This document shows positions 1 to 9,859 of a stretch of DNA of 64,000 nt, one piece after another. The translations under genes and the position numbers were made by a program. Origin of the DNA: Emticicia sp. C21 (GTDB taxonomy: Bacteria; Bacteroidota; Bacteroidia; Cytophagales; Spirosomataceae); contig NZ_QVMT01000001.1 of assembly GCF_003418935.1 (NCBI RefSeq), forward strand, positions 660,063-724,062, read 5' to 3'. How positions within the stretch are numbered: position 1 is the first letter of the stretch; each line of letters begins with the position of its first letter. The notes below the pieces were generated by a model. The model was not told the DNA's origin and ran no database searches. It worked only from the letters and a program-made list of their open reading frames with translations.

Positions 1-318
1 AAAACACAATGATTATTTACTAAGAGACCTGTAAAATTGGCAGTTGATACTCTGTGTTTGGCTTTACTAAACTAAGGCTGAATAATTATGAAATAAATAT
101 ACTAGGTTTTTGATAGACTATATTCGCATATTACGTAAAATAATCCTCAAAAAGCGCACGACCCTCAATAATTAACTTTTACCTAAAATTGGAAGATATT
201 TTGGTAATAGTTTGATAAAATTAACGCCGTCTAATAAAGGAAATTACCTAATCTTTTCAGCTCAGAACATTTCTGTTATCTTTAATACATAAACTATAAA
301 ACTGTATCACGACGAACT
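1..318. other. Left-edge intergenic sequence
   Basis: AT-rich sequence before the first gene. No reading frame of useful length, RNA gene or convincing TAnnTTTG promoter was found. A few codons at the extreme left edge could be the tail of an upstream gene, but nothing supports that. Confidence 0.4.
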
Positions 319-1479
319 ATGAAAAAATCATATTTACTCTTTTTATTACTATCTATTCTTTCCTCTCAATTACTAGCTCAGAAACCCAGAGCAAGAGATT
401 TAGGTATTCCGTTCGATGGAATAACCGGGCCCTACAATGCTATTACCGATGTCCCTGGTGTTGAAGTCGGCTATAAAACATTAATCAGTGGCTCCGGCGA
501 ATTAAAAGTAGGAAAAGGCCCAGTCCGAACCGGTGTTACAGTTATTCTACCCAAAGGCAAAACAGATGCAAACTACCCGGCCGCTTGGTTTTCATTGAAT
601 GGTGATGGCGAACTGACTGGTCTACCCTATATTGATGATTTTGGTACTGGCTATGGAGCTATTGGCATTACCAACACGAATAGCGTGGGTATCGTAAAAG
701 ATGCGATTGGCGAATGGAGTTATAAAAAGTTCTCAAAAGGAGATTTTGTCGATTTTTCGTTCGGACTCCCAACCGTAGGCGAAACATGGGATGGGGTATT
801 GAATGACATAAGCGGCTTTCATGTAAAAAAGGAGCATGTATTTGAAGCCTTAGATAAAGCCCAAGACAGGAAAATAGCGGAAGGCAATGTGGGTGGTGGC
901 ACAGGTATGGCGCTCTATAGCTTTAAAGGTGGTAATGGCACGGCTTCAAGAGTATTTACTATTGATTCTATTCAATATACATTAGGGGTATTTGTGCAAG
1001 CCAACTTCGGCAGACGGGATGAGTTGACTGTAGCAGGCGTACCTGTAGGCAAAGAAATTCAGGATTTACAGCCCATTGTCAATCGTGAGAACCGCAAAGA
1101 TGGGTCTATCATAGCCATTGTTGGAACAGATGCTCCGCTTCTACCCAATCAATTAAAACTGATAGCCAAAAGAGTAACACATGGCATTGCCCGCACGGGT
1201 ACATTTTCGCATCATGGTTCAGGTGAAATTTTTCTGGCTTTTTCTACTGCCACGCCTATATATAATAAGGATAAGACAGAAACCTGGAAAGTACTACCGA
1301 AATGGGAGCTTGACCCTGTTTTTGAAGCAACTGTTCAGGCCACGGAAGAAGCTATCATCAACGCCTTAGTAGCCGCCGAAGATATGGAGGGCATTAATGG
1401 TAATAAATATTTTGGTATTCCTCATGATAGACTGAAAGTTATTATGAAGAAATATAATAGATTAGATGAGAAAAAATAG
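319..1479 (+). CDS. P1 family peptidase (DmpA/S58-like aminopeptidase/esterase)
   Basis: Predicted 386-aa exported N-terminal nucleophile hydrolase of the S58/DmpA family, whose members release N-terminal residues from small peptides or amides and mature by self-cleavage. A signal peptide covers about residues 1-20 (cleavage at LLAQ). The family start 'RARDLGIPFDGITGPYNAIT' follows at once, then the glycine-rich GNVGGGTGM segment (189-197). The G262-S263 pair in KDGSIIAIVGTDAPL is where the family cleaves itself and exposes the Ser nucleophile. Length is normal for the family (350-400 aa). It is monocistronic; the next gene converges on it across two palindromic repeats. The natural substrate cannot be told from sequence. 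Confidence 0.9.
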   Translation: MKKSYLLFLLLSILSSQLLAQKPRARDLGIPFDGITGPYNAITDVPGVEVGYKTLISGSGELKVGKGPVRTGVTVILPKGKTDANYPAAWFSLNGDGELTGLPYIDDFGTGYGAIGITNTNSVGIVKDAIGEWSYKKFSKGDFVDFSFGLPTVGETWDGVLNDISGFHVKKEHVFEALDKAQDRKIAEGNVGGGTGMALYSFKGGNGTASRVFTIDSIQYTLGVFVQANFGRRDELTVAGVPVGKEIQDLQPIVNRENRKDGSIIAIVGTDAPLLPNQLKLIAKRVTHGIARTGTFSHHGSGEIFLAFSTATPIYNKDKTETWKVLPKWELDPVFEATVQATEEAIINALVAAEDMEGINGNKYFGIPHDRLKVIMKKYNRLDEKK

Positions 1480-1481
1480 TA

Positions 1482-1605
1482 GAGACGTATTGCAATACGT
1501 CTCCAAAGATATATCAGTAACAATGAATTATCTTCTGGTTTCGCGTCTATCCATATCCAATCTATTAGATTGCATAGGCCCTTGAGACGTATAGCAATAC
1601 GTCTC
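1482..1605. repeat. Pair of GAGACGTAT palindromes between convergent genes
   Basis: Two near-identical 22-bp palindromes at 1482-1503 (perfect, left arm GAGACGTATTG) and 1584-1605 (one central mismatch) sit between the convergent peptidase and esterase genes. Each can fold into a strong hairpin on either strand, so together they could end transcription from both sides. A diverged relative (GAGACGCCATG...GTGGTCTC) lies at 62163-62184, which suggests a dispersed REP-like family rather than ordinary terminators. Confidence 0.7.
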
Positions 1606-1622
1606 TACAAAATAATATAATT

Positions 1623-2501
1623 TTATTTCGCCTGATAGACCTGCTGCAACCAAGCTCCCAATTTCGTATAAATACTAAACAAACTCTTCCGCATTTCATG
1701 CGTTTCACCAGGATATAATTCCAATTGTGATTTGATGCCTAATGATTGTAATTTCTTATACAATTCTTTCGATTGATTCACATTTACCAATTCATCACTT
1801 TCGCCATGAAAAATTATGGTGGGTACACCCGTTTCTTTTTTCAGGTGATAAATAGGACTGGCATCAATGGCAATAGTTGCCTGTGGATTAGTATCACCTA
1901 AGAATTGATTAATTGTATTACTAGCTGTTGGATTGTCTCTAAAAATCTTATCAGTTAAATCCGTTGGCCCTACTATATCTATTACCGTCTTTATCTGCTT
2001 TTGGGTATCATGTTTATAAGTATATAATAAGGAAAGGTGTGCCCCCGCACTCACACCCAATAGAGCAAACTCTTTACCATTGTAACCATAGTTAGATGCT
2101 TTGGCTGTCAGGAAAGCAATCGCATTTTTTACATCCTCAATTTGCGCAGGGAAACGGTTTTTCCCCTCTCTCAACAAACGATAATTGATAGCCGCCACCC
2201 CATAGCCTTGTGAAGTAAGGGTACTAACCAATATCTTCGGAAAATCATTCTTACTTCCCCACTTCCAGGAACCACCATGTACATACACTATCAGCTTTGT
2301 ATTGGCTGAATGAGTCTTAGGGAGATAAAGGTCTAATAAATTACCATTACCCTCAGCAGGACCATATTTTAAATTCAGATGTTGGATATAAGTAGTATCC
2401 TGTCCGAAAAAATTCTCAAAGTTTTTGCTCCATGTTTGGGTAGAAGCTAACATAACAACAGCAAGGCTTAAAAATATTTGATGCATACGTTTAATAATCA
2501 T
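1623..2501 (-). CDS. Secreted alpha/beta hydrolase (esterase/lipase, BD-FAE type)
   Basis: Predicted 292-aa exported carboxylic-ester hydrolase. A hydrophobic N-terminus (about 1-25) precedes the alpha/beta-hydrolase core. The HGG oxyanion motif is at 75-77, the nucleophile elbow G-V-S-A-G has Ser151, and probable acid Asp236 (HGESDELV) and His268 (GETHEM) complete the triad. This arrangement is typical of the hormone-sensitive-lipase/BD-FAE-like group that removes acetyl or feruloyl groups from polysaccharides or small esters. The gene converges on the peptidase and diverges from the GH92 operon, so a role in glycan de-esterification is plausible but only inferred. A second ATG five codons downstream is an alternative start. 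Confidence 0.85.
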   Translation of the reverse strand: MIIKRMHQIFLSLAVVMLASTQTWSKNFENFFGQDTTYIQHLNLKYGPAEGNGNLLDLYLPKTHSANTKLIVYVHGGSWKWGSKNDFPKILVSTLTSQGYGVAAINYRLLREGKNRFPAQIEDVKNAIAFLTAKASNYGYNGKEFALLGVSAGAHLSLLYTYKHDTQKQIKTVIDIVGPTDLTDKIFRDNPTASNTINQFLGDTNPQATIAIDASPIYHLKKETGVPTIIFHGESDELVNVNQSKELYKKLQSLGIKSQLELYPGETHEMRKSLFSIYTKLGAWLQQVYQAK

Positions 2502-2581
2502 AGCTTAAGTTTAAAAAATAGAAAAGGGAATAGTATACGAGGCTTAACAGAGATATAGTCAGTAATTCTTACAATTTTAAT

Positions 2582-2613
2582 CACTCAATCGCTCATTCGC
2601 TAAATCGCTCAAT
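2582..2613. repeat. Octamer tandem repeat, CRCTMAWT units
   Basis: Four consecutive 8-bp units (CACTCAAT, CGCTCATT, CGCTAAAT, CGCTCAAT) occupy the divergent gap between the esterase and the GH92 operon. Read on the other strand the units match the ATTKAGTG units found near 5139, 22355, 45448 and 45590. Confidence 0.75.
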
Positions 2614-2730
2614 TCTTTTTATCAACTCCAAAACGCCGGAATTATTGTTTTTTTTCTTCAATCAATAGTCTTGAATCGCCTTGTTGAAGTAATTAATCTA
2701 AAACAAACCACCTAAGCTATCTTGCTTTGT

Positions 2731-5139
2731 ATGAACACCAGTCCTAAAAAATATTCAATCCTAAAAAAAATACGCTTTATATGGCTCTCTGTTATCTGTA
2801 TCGCTGTTGCTTTAAGTATCCAATCCTGCTCTGGCGAAGCTGATAAAGAAACCGTTGATTATGTAGACCCATTTATAGGTACAGATTATTTCGGACATAC
2901 TTTTCCCGGGGCAGTTACGCCTTTTGGGATGGTGCAGTTAAGCCCCGACCATGATACCCAAGGCTGGACCTACAGCAGCGGCTATAGTTATGCCGATAGC
3001 TCGATTATGGGATTCAGTCATACGCATTTCAGTGGTGTGGGTATGACATCAGGAGGTGATATTTTGTTAATGCCTACCGTAAATGATAAAATTCAGACTA
3101 GTCCGGGTTCAAAAGAAAATCCTGATTCTGGCTATCGGTCAAGATATAATAAGGCAGATGAAAGTGCTTCCCCGGGATATTATAGTGTATTACTCAAAGA
3201 CGACCATATCAAAGCTGAACTGACAACTACCAAACGTGTAGGTATGCACCGCTATACTTTTCCGAAAGCAAGACGTTCTAATATTTTGCTGGACCTGGGT
3301 CATGAGATTGGGAATGATGATAAGAGTGGCTATTCAATGTTTAAAATCGTTGGCGATTCAACCATTGAGGGCTATAAAGATGCCAATGGGACAATAATTT
3401 ATTTTGTAGCCAAATTCAGCCGACCATTTGATTACTATGGCACCTGGGATTCAGACTATAATACACCCGAATCGGCAGAGGGTTTCTGGCCTTATAAGAA
3501 TGAAGAAAAAGGTTTGAATGTAGGGGCGTTTGTCAGCTATACAACCAAAGAAAATGAACAGATATTAGTCAAAGTGGCTATCTCATTCGTCAATCTTGAA
3601 GGTGCCAGAAAGAATCTGCAAACTGAATTGCCCGACTGGGATTTTGACAAAGTAAAAGATGATGCTCGTAAAGCATGGAATGAAGAATTACAGAGAGTAG
3701 AGGTTACTACCGATAACGAGGCACAGAAACAAATTTTCTATACAGCCGTATATCGTAGCATTTTAGCTCAGTACATCGGGCAAGATGTAGACGGGCAATA
3801 TATGGGTATGGATAACAAAGTGCATACGGCCAAAGGCTACGACTTCTATCCCAACTTCTCCTGCTGGGATACTTATCGAAGCCAGCACCCTTTGTTGACA
3901 ATCATCGCTCCGAATCATGTAAATGACCTCGTAAAATCTATTGCGGCTAAAACTTCAGAATACGGTTGGTTACCGGCGCAGCATTTCAGAAATGTATTCG
4001 GACAAGGCATGGTCGGCGACCATCTGGTGCCTGTAATTGTAGATGCCTATATAAAAGGATATAGAGATTGGGATATTGAAGGTCTTTACAACGCTATGAA
4101 ACGCAAGGCATTGGAGCTTCCACCTGCTCCATTCCCGGCATCAGCAGGCCGCTCGGGATTGACTGATTATATGAGCGTAGGCTATGCCCCTTGTGATGTG
4201 GTCACCGAATCAGTCCCTAACACCTTAGAATTAGCCTACAACGACTGGTGCATTGCCCGATTGGCAGAAGCTTTGGGCAAAAAAGCAGATGCCGAGCTAT
4301 TCTATAAGCGCGCACAAAACTACAAAAATGTGTATGACTCAGACACCCAATTCATGCGCCCACGTAAAAAAGATGGATCATGGCTACCGGAAAAAGGCAA
4401 TAACGAACAAGATACCGTGTTTGTTGGCAATCACAGATACTACCAATATTTCGACCCTCTATTGGTTGGTCGTCGCCCGATGCGCCATTATACCGAATCA
4501 AATGCCTGGCAATACCTATGGTCTGTTCAGCATGATGCGAAAGGTCTGGTAAATCTTTTAGGTGGTGAGGAAGCTTTCAACAAACGTCTGGATACCTTTT
4601 TCGAAATGGATGCTTCTATCAGTGAGCCTAAATATGTGGGCGTAGTAGGAACTATCGGACAATATGTGCAGGGTAATCAACCATCACATCATGTAGCTTA
4701 TCTTTATAACTATGCCTCTGCCCCTTGGAAAACCCAGATGCGTACCCGTGAAATCATGCAAAAACTCTATCGCACCGGTCCGGGTGGGTTGTGTGGAAAT
4801 GAGGACATGGGTTCACTATCGTCTTGGTTTGTCTTGAGTAGTATGGGTATTTATCCATTTACTCCTGGTAGTAGCCAATATGTCATCGGCAGCCCATTAT
4901 TCGAAGAAGTAGAAATCAAAGTAAAGGACAATAAAACATTCAGCATAGTTGCCAAAAACAATAGCGCCAAAAATATTTATATTCAGTCGGCTACTTTGAA
5001 TGGTAAGCCGTTCAACCGTACTTATATCGACCAGTCGGAGATTATGGCAGGGGGTGAATTAGTTTTTGAGATGGGAGCAACACCCAATAAATCCTGGGGT
5101 ATAGGCAGGGACGCGCTGCCATATTCATTTAGTAAATAA
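2731..5139 (+). CDS. GH92 family glycosidase, lipoprotein, with Gln at the general-acid position
   Basis: Predicted 802-aa surface or periplasmic lipoprotein of glycoside hydrolase family 92, a calcium-dependent exo-acting alpha-mannosidase family. The start is the ATG at 2731; an in-frame TTG nine bases upstream is less likely. A hydrophobic signal ends in a lipobox-like LSIQSC. The N-terminal GH92 signature VDPFIGT...GHTFPGAVTPFGMVQLSPD and the C-terminal GNEDMGSLSSW (Glu691/Asp692, region of the catalytic base) are intact. The family motif usually written GNEPSHH reads GNQPSHH here, with Gln650 replacing the catalytic-acid Glu. Known GH92 enzymes with Gln here cleave mannose-1-phosphate diesters, so the substrate may be mannosyl-phosphate rather than a plain mannoside. 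First gene of a six-gene operon. Confidence 0.92.
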   Translation: MNTSPKKYSILKKIRFIWLSVICIAVALSIQSCSGEADKETVDYVDPFIGTDYFGHTFPGAVTPFGMVQLSPDHDTQGWTYSSGYSYADSSIMGFSHTHFSGVGMTSGGDILLMPTVNDKIQTSPGSKENPDSGYRSRYNKADESASPGYYSVLLKDDHIKAELTTTKRVGMHRYTFPKARRSNILLDLGHEIGNDDKSGYSMFKIVGDSTIEGYKDANGTIIYFVAKFSRPFDYYGTWDSDYNTPESAEGFWPYKNEEKGLNVGAFVSYTTKENEQILVKVAISFVNLEGARKNLQTELPDWDFDKVKDDARKAWNEELQRVEVTTDNEAQKQIFYTAVYRSILAQYIGQDVDGQYMGMDNKVHTAKGYDFYPNFSCWDTYRSQHPLLTIIAPNHVNDLVKSIAAKTSEYGWLPAQHFRNVFGQGMVGDHLVPVIVDAYIKGYRDWDIEGLYNAMKRKALELPPAPFPASAGRSGLTDYMSVGYAPCDVVTESVPNTLELAYNDWCIARLAEALGKKADAELFYKRAQNYKNVYDSDTQFMRPRKKDGSWLPEKGNNEQDTVFVGNHRYYQYFDPLLVGRRPMRHYTESNAWQYLWSVQHDAKGLVNLLGGEEAFNKRLDTFFEMDASISEPKYVGVVGTIGQYVQGNQPSHHVAYLYNYASAPWKTQMRTREIMQKLYRTGPGGLCGNEDMGSLSSWFVLSSMGIYPFTPGSSQYVIGSPLFEEVEIKVKDNKTFSIVAKNNSAKNIYIQSATLNGKPFNRTYIDQSEIMAGGELVFEMGATPNKSWGIGRDALPYSFSK

Positions 5140-5236
5140 TTGAGTGATTTAGGGATTGTTCAATTACTACTTGTGCAAATCGGGCGACGTTCGCTTAGTG
5201 TCACTCTGTAGTTAAACATAAATTTTGAATAATAAT

Positions 5237-7534
5237 ATGCATATTTCTCTGAAAAACACCTGTAAAAAAACTCTTCTCTACTTAACTCTAAGTATAGGAG
5301 TAGCTTTTTCTATGTACGCCTGCAAATCATCAGAGAAACAAAGCATAGAAACAACTTATAAAGACCAACCATTCTGGCAGGAGTATCATGAAGCCTATCC
5401 GATAAGCACTGATGCAGAAGAAAATGAGGTAAGAAGCATAACGGTTGACAAGGCGCAAAATGTCTGGGCGGCCACAGCTTCGGGTATTTTTATGAAAAAA
5501 CCAAATGAACTGATCTGGACATCTATCCAAACCGGAGAAGATAAAGGCCCGGCCTATTCAGTAGAAGAAGATGCAGAATCAAATATATGGATAGGTACAT
5601 GGAATGGCATTTATAGATATAAAGACACTAAATTAGAAAAGCTGACAGGTGTAACTGCTCCTGTTTCAGCTATATGTATAGCAAAAGAGGGTGTATATGC
5701 GTTAAGCCCAAATGGCATCTGGCTATTTGATGGAAAAACATTCAACAAGCCTCAATCAAATAAAGAGGATTACCAACTACCCCGCTCTATCAGAGATGTT
5801 ATTTCTGATAATGAAGGTGGTTTATGGATTGCCAGTGATGTAGGTTTATATCATACCTCTGCTAAAGAAACCAAATACTACCGTAATAAGGACAAAGTAA
5901 TAAGCGGATATATCAAAGGTGTTGCATTAGATAGCAATCAGCATCTTTGGGCAGGTGGTTTAGGTGGCGTAAGTATCATTCAAAATGAAACTAAATTAAG
6001 AGAGATTACACCACAGCAAGGTCTGCCTACAGTTTTTGTCACCTGTATAGACAATGCCCCTGATGGCACTTTATGGGTCGGCACAGAACAGGGGCTTGTA
6101 CGTTATAAACCGCATAGTGACAAGCCCGATAGTACTTATTCTATGCTTTTTAGCCGAAGATGGTTGTTAGATGATCATGTAAACGATATAGCTTTTGATG
6201 CGAATGGTAATGCTTGGGTTGCCACACCAAAGGGTGTAAGTGTCATTAAAAGAAGACAAATGACATTGGCACAAAAGAATGATTTTTTCATGGATGTGAC
6301 CATGAGGCGCCATATCCGTGCCCCATGGATTGCGGGACAAGCGCATTTACGCATTCCAGGTGATACTACGTCATGGCAGCCGGAAGATGATGATAATGAT
6401 GGTGAATATACTGGTAATTATCTGGCAATGGAATCTTTCAGATATGCTGCTACGAAAAGTCCGGAAGCTAAAGAAAATGCCCGAAAAGCATTTAGTTTCT
6501 TAAAACTCCTGCAGGAAGTTACGGATACTGAAGGTTTCTTTGCCCGTACCATCGTACCATCCACCTGGAATTTTGTACATGATGGCAACCGAACTTTTAC
6601 GTCTCACCAATTGGCAGATGAATCTGTTAAAGAACCGCGCTTTAAACCTGTTGAAGTACGATGGAGAAAATCTAAAGATGGAAAATGGTTATGGAAGGGT
6701 GATACCAGCAGCGACGAAATGTGCGGACATATGTTTGGCTATTTCTTTTATTATGAATTAGTAGCCGATGAAGCCGAAAAGGCAATTATCAGAAAGCATG
6801 TGTCAAACATTGTCGATTATCTGATTAAACATAATTTCAATTTTATAGATATTGATGGCAAGCCAACCCGTTGGTCTGTTTGGTCGCCAGACCAGTTGAA
6901 TCGAGATCCTGAATGGGCACCAGATAAGGCACAGAACTCAATGGAAATGCTGACTTTTCTGAAATTCGCCCATTATATCACCAAAGACGAAAAGTATCAG
7001 AAACATTATCTGAGATTAATAAATGAAGAGCATTATCTGGAGAATATGGCCGAGGTACCCAATCAGAATAGGGCATGGTTTATATATTTCGATACTATTC
7101 TGCAGGCTTACCTTTATCCTATACTATTGAAATGTGAAACTGACCCGGAGCGTAAAGCTTTCTTTGAGAAACATATAGACCAATGGTTTGAAAAACGAAA
7201 AGCCGATCATAATCCTTTGATTAATTTCATCTATTGCTATTCACGCAATAAACAAACAGAAATTGCGAATTCAGTAGAATTTCTGAAGGATACGCCGCTT
7301 GACCTGGTAGATTGGCATATAGACCATACCAAACGCGAAGACATTCAACTGGTAAGAAGTATTGTTCTGGATGAATTACAGGTTTCAAAGCTACCACCTG
7401 CCAGTATCAGAAAAACTGTTCGTTGGGATAAAAATCCGTGGGATGCAAGAGGCGGCGACCCACAGGTAGAAAGAGAACCGGTGTTTTGGTTACTACCTTA
7501 CTGGATGGGACGATATTTAGATATGATTCAATAA
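5237..7534 (+). CDS. Lipoprotein: Reg_prop beta-propeller fused to a probable alpha/alpha-toroid domain (paralogue A)
   Basis: Predicted 765-aa lipoprotein starting at the ATG at 5237 (an in-frame TTG lies four codons upstream). The lipobox is MYAC near residue 27. Residues about 55-340 carry repeated W-x-G/A-T blades (LWVGTEQGLVRY, AWVATPKGVSVI, NIWIGTWNGIYRY) typical of two-component-regulator propellers, but no kinase follows. Residues about 345-765 form a helical domain with acidic DDDNDG at 384-389, then TSSDE, GKPTRW, PLDLVDW and a C-terminal WLLPYWMGRY. All these motifs recur in the paralogue at 9860. I do not recognise an enzyme family; the helical pattern resembles six-hairpin glycosidases or epimerases. 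Same operon as GH92, so a glycan-related role is inferred. Confidence 0.75.
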   Translation: MHISLKNTCKKTLLYLTLSIGVAFSMYACKSSEKQSIETTYKDQPFWQEYHEAYPISTDAEENEVRSITVDKAQNVWAATASGIFMKKPNELIWTSIQTGEDKGPAYSVEEDAESNIWIGTWNGIYRYKDTKLEKLTGVTAPVSAICIAKEGVYALSPNGIWLFDGKTFNKPQSNKEDYQLPRSIRDVISDNEGGLWIASDVGLYHTSAKETKYYRNKDKVISGYIKGVALDSNQHLWAGGLGGVSIIQNETKLREITPQQGLPTVFVTCIDNAPDGTLWVGTEQGLVRYKPHSDKPDSTYSMLFSRRWLLDDHVNDIAFDANGNAWVATPKGVSVIKRRQMTLAQKNDFFMDVTMRRHIRAPWIAGQAHLRIPGDTTSWQPEDDDNDGEYTGNYLAMESFRYAATKSPEAKENARKAFSFLKLLQEVTDTEGFFARTIVPSTWNFVHDGNRTFTSHQLADESVKEPRFKPVEVRWRKSKDGKWLWKGDTSSDEMCGHMFGYFFYYELVADEAEKAIIRKHVSNIVDYLIKHNFNFIDIDGKPTRWSVWSPDQLNRDPEWAPDKAQNSMEMLTFLKFAHYITKDEKYQKHYLRLINEEHYLENMAEVPNQNRAWFIYFDTILQAYLYPILLKCETDPERKAFFEKHIDQWFEKRKADHNPLINFIYCYSRNKQTEIANSVEFLKDTPLDLVDWHIDHTKREDIQLVRSIVLDELQVSKLPPASIRKTVRWDKNPWDARGGDPQVEREPVFWLLPYWMGRYLDMIQ

Positions 7535-7549
7535 ATAATTTTTACACTC

Positions 7550-8608
7550 ATGATTAAGCTAAAAATTCAATTATTACTCTGCTTTTTGTTGGTATCAGTT
7601 ATACATACCCAAGCCCAGGAAACTTATGCTGAAAAGCTCGGCTTTCCGAAAGGTAAAAAAGTAGTGATTTTCCATGTAGATGATTGTGGAATGTCTTACT
7701 CTTCCAATCAGGGAGCTATTAAGTCCATCGAGCAAGGAGTAGCTACCTCCTGTAGCATCATGATGCCTTGCGGATGGGCACCTAGCTTCATTAAAAACTA
7801 TATTCAGAAAAAAAATCCGAATCTGGATGCAGGACTTCACCTTACATTGACCTCAGAATGGAAAGATTATCGCTGGGCACCTGTAGCCGGATTCCAGCAT
7901 GCCCCAGGTCTGGTAGATGAAGAAGCCTGTATGTGGCACACCGTAGAGCAGGTAGTAAAAAATGCTTCGGCTGACGAGGTAGAAAAGGAAATCAGAGCTC
8001 AGGTGGAACGAGCCTTGAAAATCGGTTTGAAACCTACACACCTGGATTCGCACATGGGTACGCTCTTTGCCAGTCAGGCCTTTTTGGAGCGTTATATAAA
8101 AGTCGGTGTTGAGTATGGCATTCCGGTCATGTTTCCGGGAGGCAATAATAAATTATTGATTGAGTGCCAGAATGCCCCTTTAATCAAAAGTCTGAAAGCG
8201 AAAGGGCAATGGAAAGAGGGCATGGAACTACCCGTACCAGCCATGCTTAAACAAACTAAACCAGTTGGCGAAATGATATGGAAAGCCGGTCTGCCAGTCT
8301 TGGACGACCTACACACTTTCAGCGGAGACTGGAAACCGGAAGGTAATGCCACGCCCGAAGAATGGGGGAGATACAAAGCACAGAAATTTATTGAGACTCT
8401 TAAAAGCATGCAACCTGGCGTGGCCATGTTAATTGTCCATAGCAGCGATATTACCGATGAGTTTAAACAAATCAGTGGTTCGGGTGGCTCAAGATATGCA
8501 GATATGCTATCGATGATGAGTCCAGAATTAAAGGCTTATATCGAATCAGAGGGCATTATTCTGACTACTTTCCGCGAATTGTTGGAGAGACGTAAGAAGG
8601 TGAAATAA
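7550..8608 (+). CDS. ChbG/HpnK (YdjC-like) carbohydrate deacetylase, exported
   Basis: Predicted 352-aa exported enzyme of the YdjC/ChbG family, metal-dependent deacetylases that remove N-acetyl groups from sugars such as chito-oligosaccharides. A signal peptide (about 1-22, ending TQAQ) is followed by the N-terminal metal motif HVDDCGMSYSSN (His-Val-Asp-Asp), DAGLHLTL, and HLDSHMGT, which carries the conserved histidines. Characterised ChbG proteins are usually cytoplasmic and about 250 aa. This one is longer and exported, so it would act on periplasmic glycans. It lies 15 bases behind paralogue A in the operon. The assignment to the fold is firm; the sugar is unknown. Confidence 0.85.
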   Translation: MIKLKIQLLLCFLLVSVIHTQAQETYAEKLGFPKGKKVVIFHVDDCGMSYSSNQGAIKSIEQGVATSCSIMMPCGWAPSFIKNYIQKKNPNLDAGLHLTLTSEWKDYRWAPVAGFQHAPGLVDEEACMWHTVEQVVKNASADEVEKEIRAQVERALKIGLKPTHLDSHMGTLFASQAFLERYIKVGVEYGIPVMFPGGNNKLLIECQNAPLIKSLKAKGQWKEGMELPVPAMLKQTKPVGEMIWKAGLPVLDDLHTFSGDWKPEGNATPEEWGRYKAQKFIETLKSMQPGVAMLIVHSSDITDEFKQISGSGGSRYADMLSMMSPELKAYIESEGIILTTFRELLERRKKVK

Positions 8609-8640
8609 ATAAATCCATTTTTAATTGTATTGATGTTTTA

Positions 8641-9819
8641 ATGAAAAAAACGCTTTCATACATCCTATTCATAATCGTCTGTTCTCAACAATTACAGGCA
8701 CAAAACCCTGCAATTATCAATTCAATGTTGATTTTCCCTCCACAGGAAAAACACGTACACGGTAGCAGCATAGTCGGTTTACCTAATGGTGATTTTCTGG
8801 CAGTCTGGTTTCAGGGAAGTGGCGAACGAACCGCTGATGATGTCAGAATCCTGGGCGCAAGGTTAAAGAAAGGCGCAACAACTTGGAGTGAACCTTTTTT
8901 GATGGCTGATACGCCTAATATTCCTGATTGTAACCCCGTCTTATTCCTCAATCAGGAGAATAAATTGTTTCTGGTTTGGATTGCCGTACAAGCCAATAAA
9001 TGGGAACAATCAATTCTCAGATTTAAAACATCAACTGACTATAATCAAAGTGATGCACCTATATGGAACTGGCAGGATAATATTCTGTTAAAGCCAAACG
9101 ATGATTTTGCTAATGAAGTAGCAGCTAAACTGAAAAGCCTACCCGACACTCACCATGGATGGGCAGGCTATGCGCCTGAATATGATAATATGATTATTGA
9201 AGCCAGCAAAGATGCCACCAAACGCAGCATCGGGTGGATGACCAGAATTAAACCGTTATTGATGCCTAACGGGCGCATTGTTTTACCCCTTTACTCTGAT
9301 GGTTTCAATATGTCGATGATGGCAATATCAGAAGATAATGGAACAACCTGGCGGTCAAGTCTGCCTTTGGTAGGTCGTGGCCCAATTCAGCCCGCTATAG
9401 TACTAAAGAAAAATGGCAATCTGGTAGCCTATATGCGTGACAGTGGAGATAGTCCACCACGAGTACATTATAGCGAATCGAGTGACAAAGGTGAAACCTG
9501 GTCTGCATCGGTTAAAATGGATATTCCAAATACTGCCAGTGTAGAGTTATTGGTATTGAAGGATGGCAGATGGGCATTTTTAGGTAATGATATTTATGAC
9601 GGGCGCTATCGTCTGAGTCTGTTTTTATCAGACGATGAGGGCAAAACCTGGAAATGGAAAATACGGATGGAAGACCATGACCCTAAAAAAGGTGGATTCT
9701 CTTATCCATCATTGATTCAGACAAAAGATGGTCTTTTGCATATGACATATTCGCATCATGTAGAAAAGAATCAGAAATCAATTAAATATGCTGTGGTTGA
9801 CCCACAGAAAATCAAATAG
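8641..9819 (+). CDS. Sialidase-like protein with Asp boxes (BNR_2 family), exported
   Basis: Predicted 392-aa exported six-bladed propeller. A signal peptide (about 1-20) precedes the BNR_2 opening HGSSIVGLPNGDFLAVWFQGSGE. Three Asp-box repeats are visible: SEDNGTTW, SSDKGETW and SDDEGKTW. Such proteins are commonly annotated exo-alpha-sialidase, but the RIP arginine motif of classical GH33 sialidases is not obvious, and many BNR_2 proteins act on other sugars or only bind them. Its place between the deacetylase and paralogue B supports a role in degrading a complex glycan. Treat sialidase as a fold name, not a proven activity. Confidence 0.75.
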   Translation: MKKTLSYILFIIVCSQQLQAQNPAIINSMLIFPPQEKHVHGSSIVGLPNGDFLAVWFQGSGERTADDVRILGARLKKGATTWSEPFLMADTPNIPDCNPVLFLNQENKLFLVWIAVQANKWEQSILRFKTSTDYNQSDAPIWNWQDNILLKPNDDFANEVAAKLKSLPDTHHGWAGYAPEYDNMIIEASKDATKRSIGWMTRIKPLLMPNGRIVLPLYSDGFNMSMMAISEDNGTTWRSSLPLVGRGPIQPAIVLKKNGNLVAYMRDSGDSPPRVHYSESSDKGETWSASVKMDIPNTASVELLVLKDGRWAFLGNDIYDGRYRLSLFLSDDEGKTWKWKIRMEDHDPKKGGFSYPSLIQTKDGLLHMTYSHHVEKNQKSIKYAVVDPQKIK

Positions 9820-9859
9820 TCCTGTTAACGCACACATTAATCAATTACCTTACATACTT

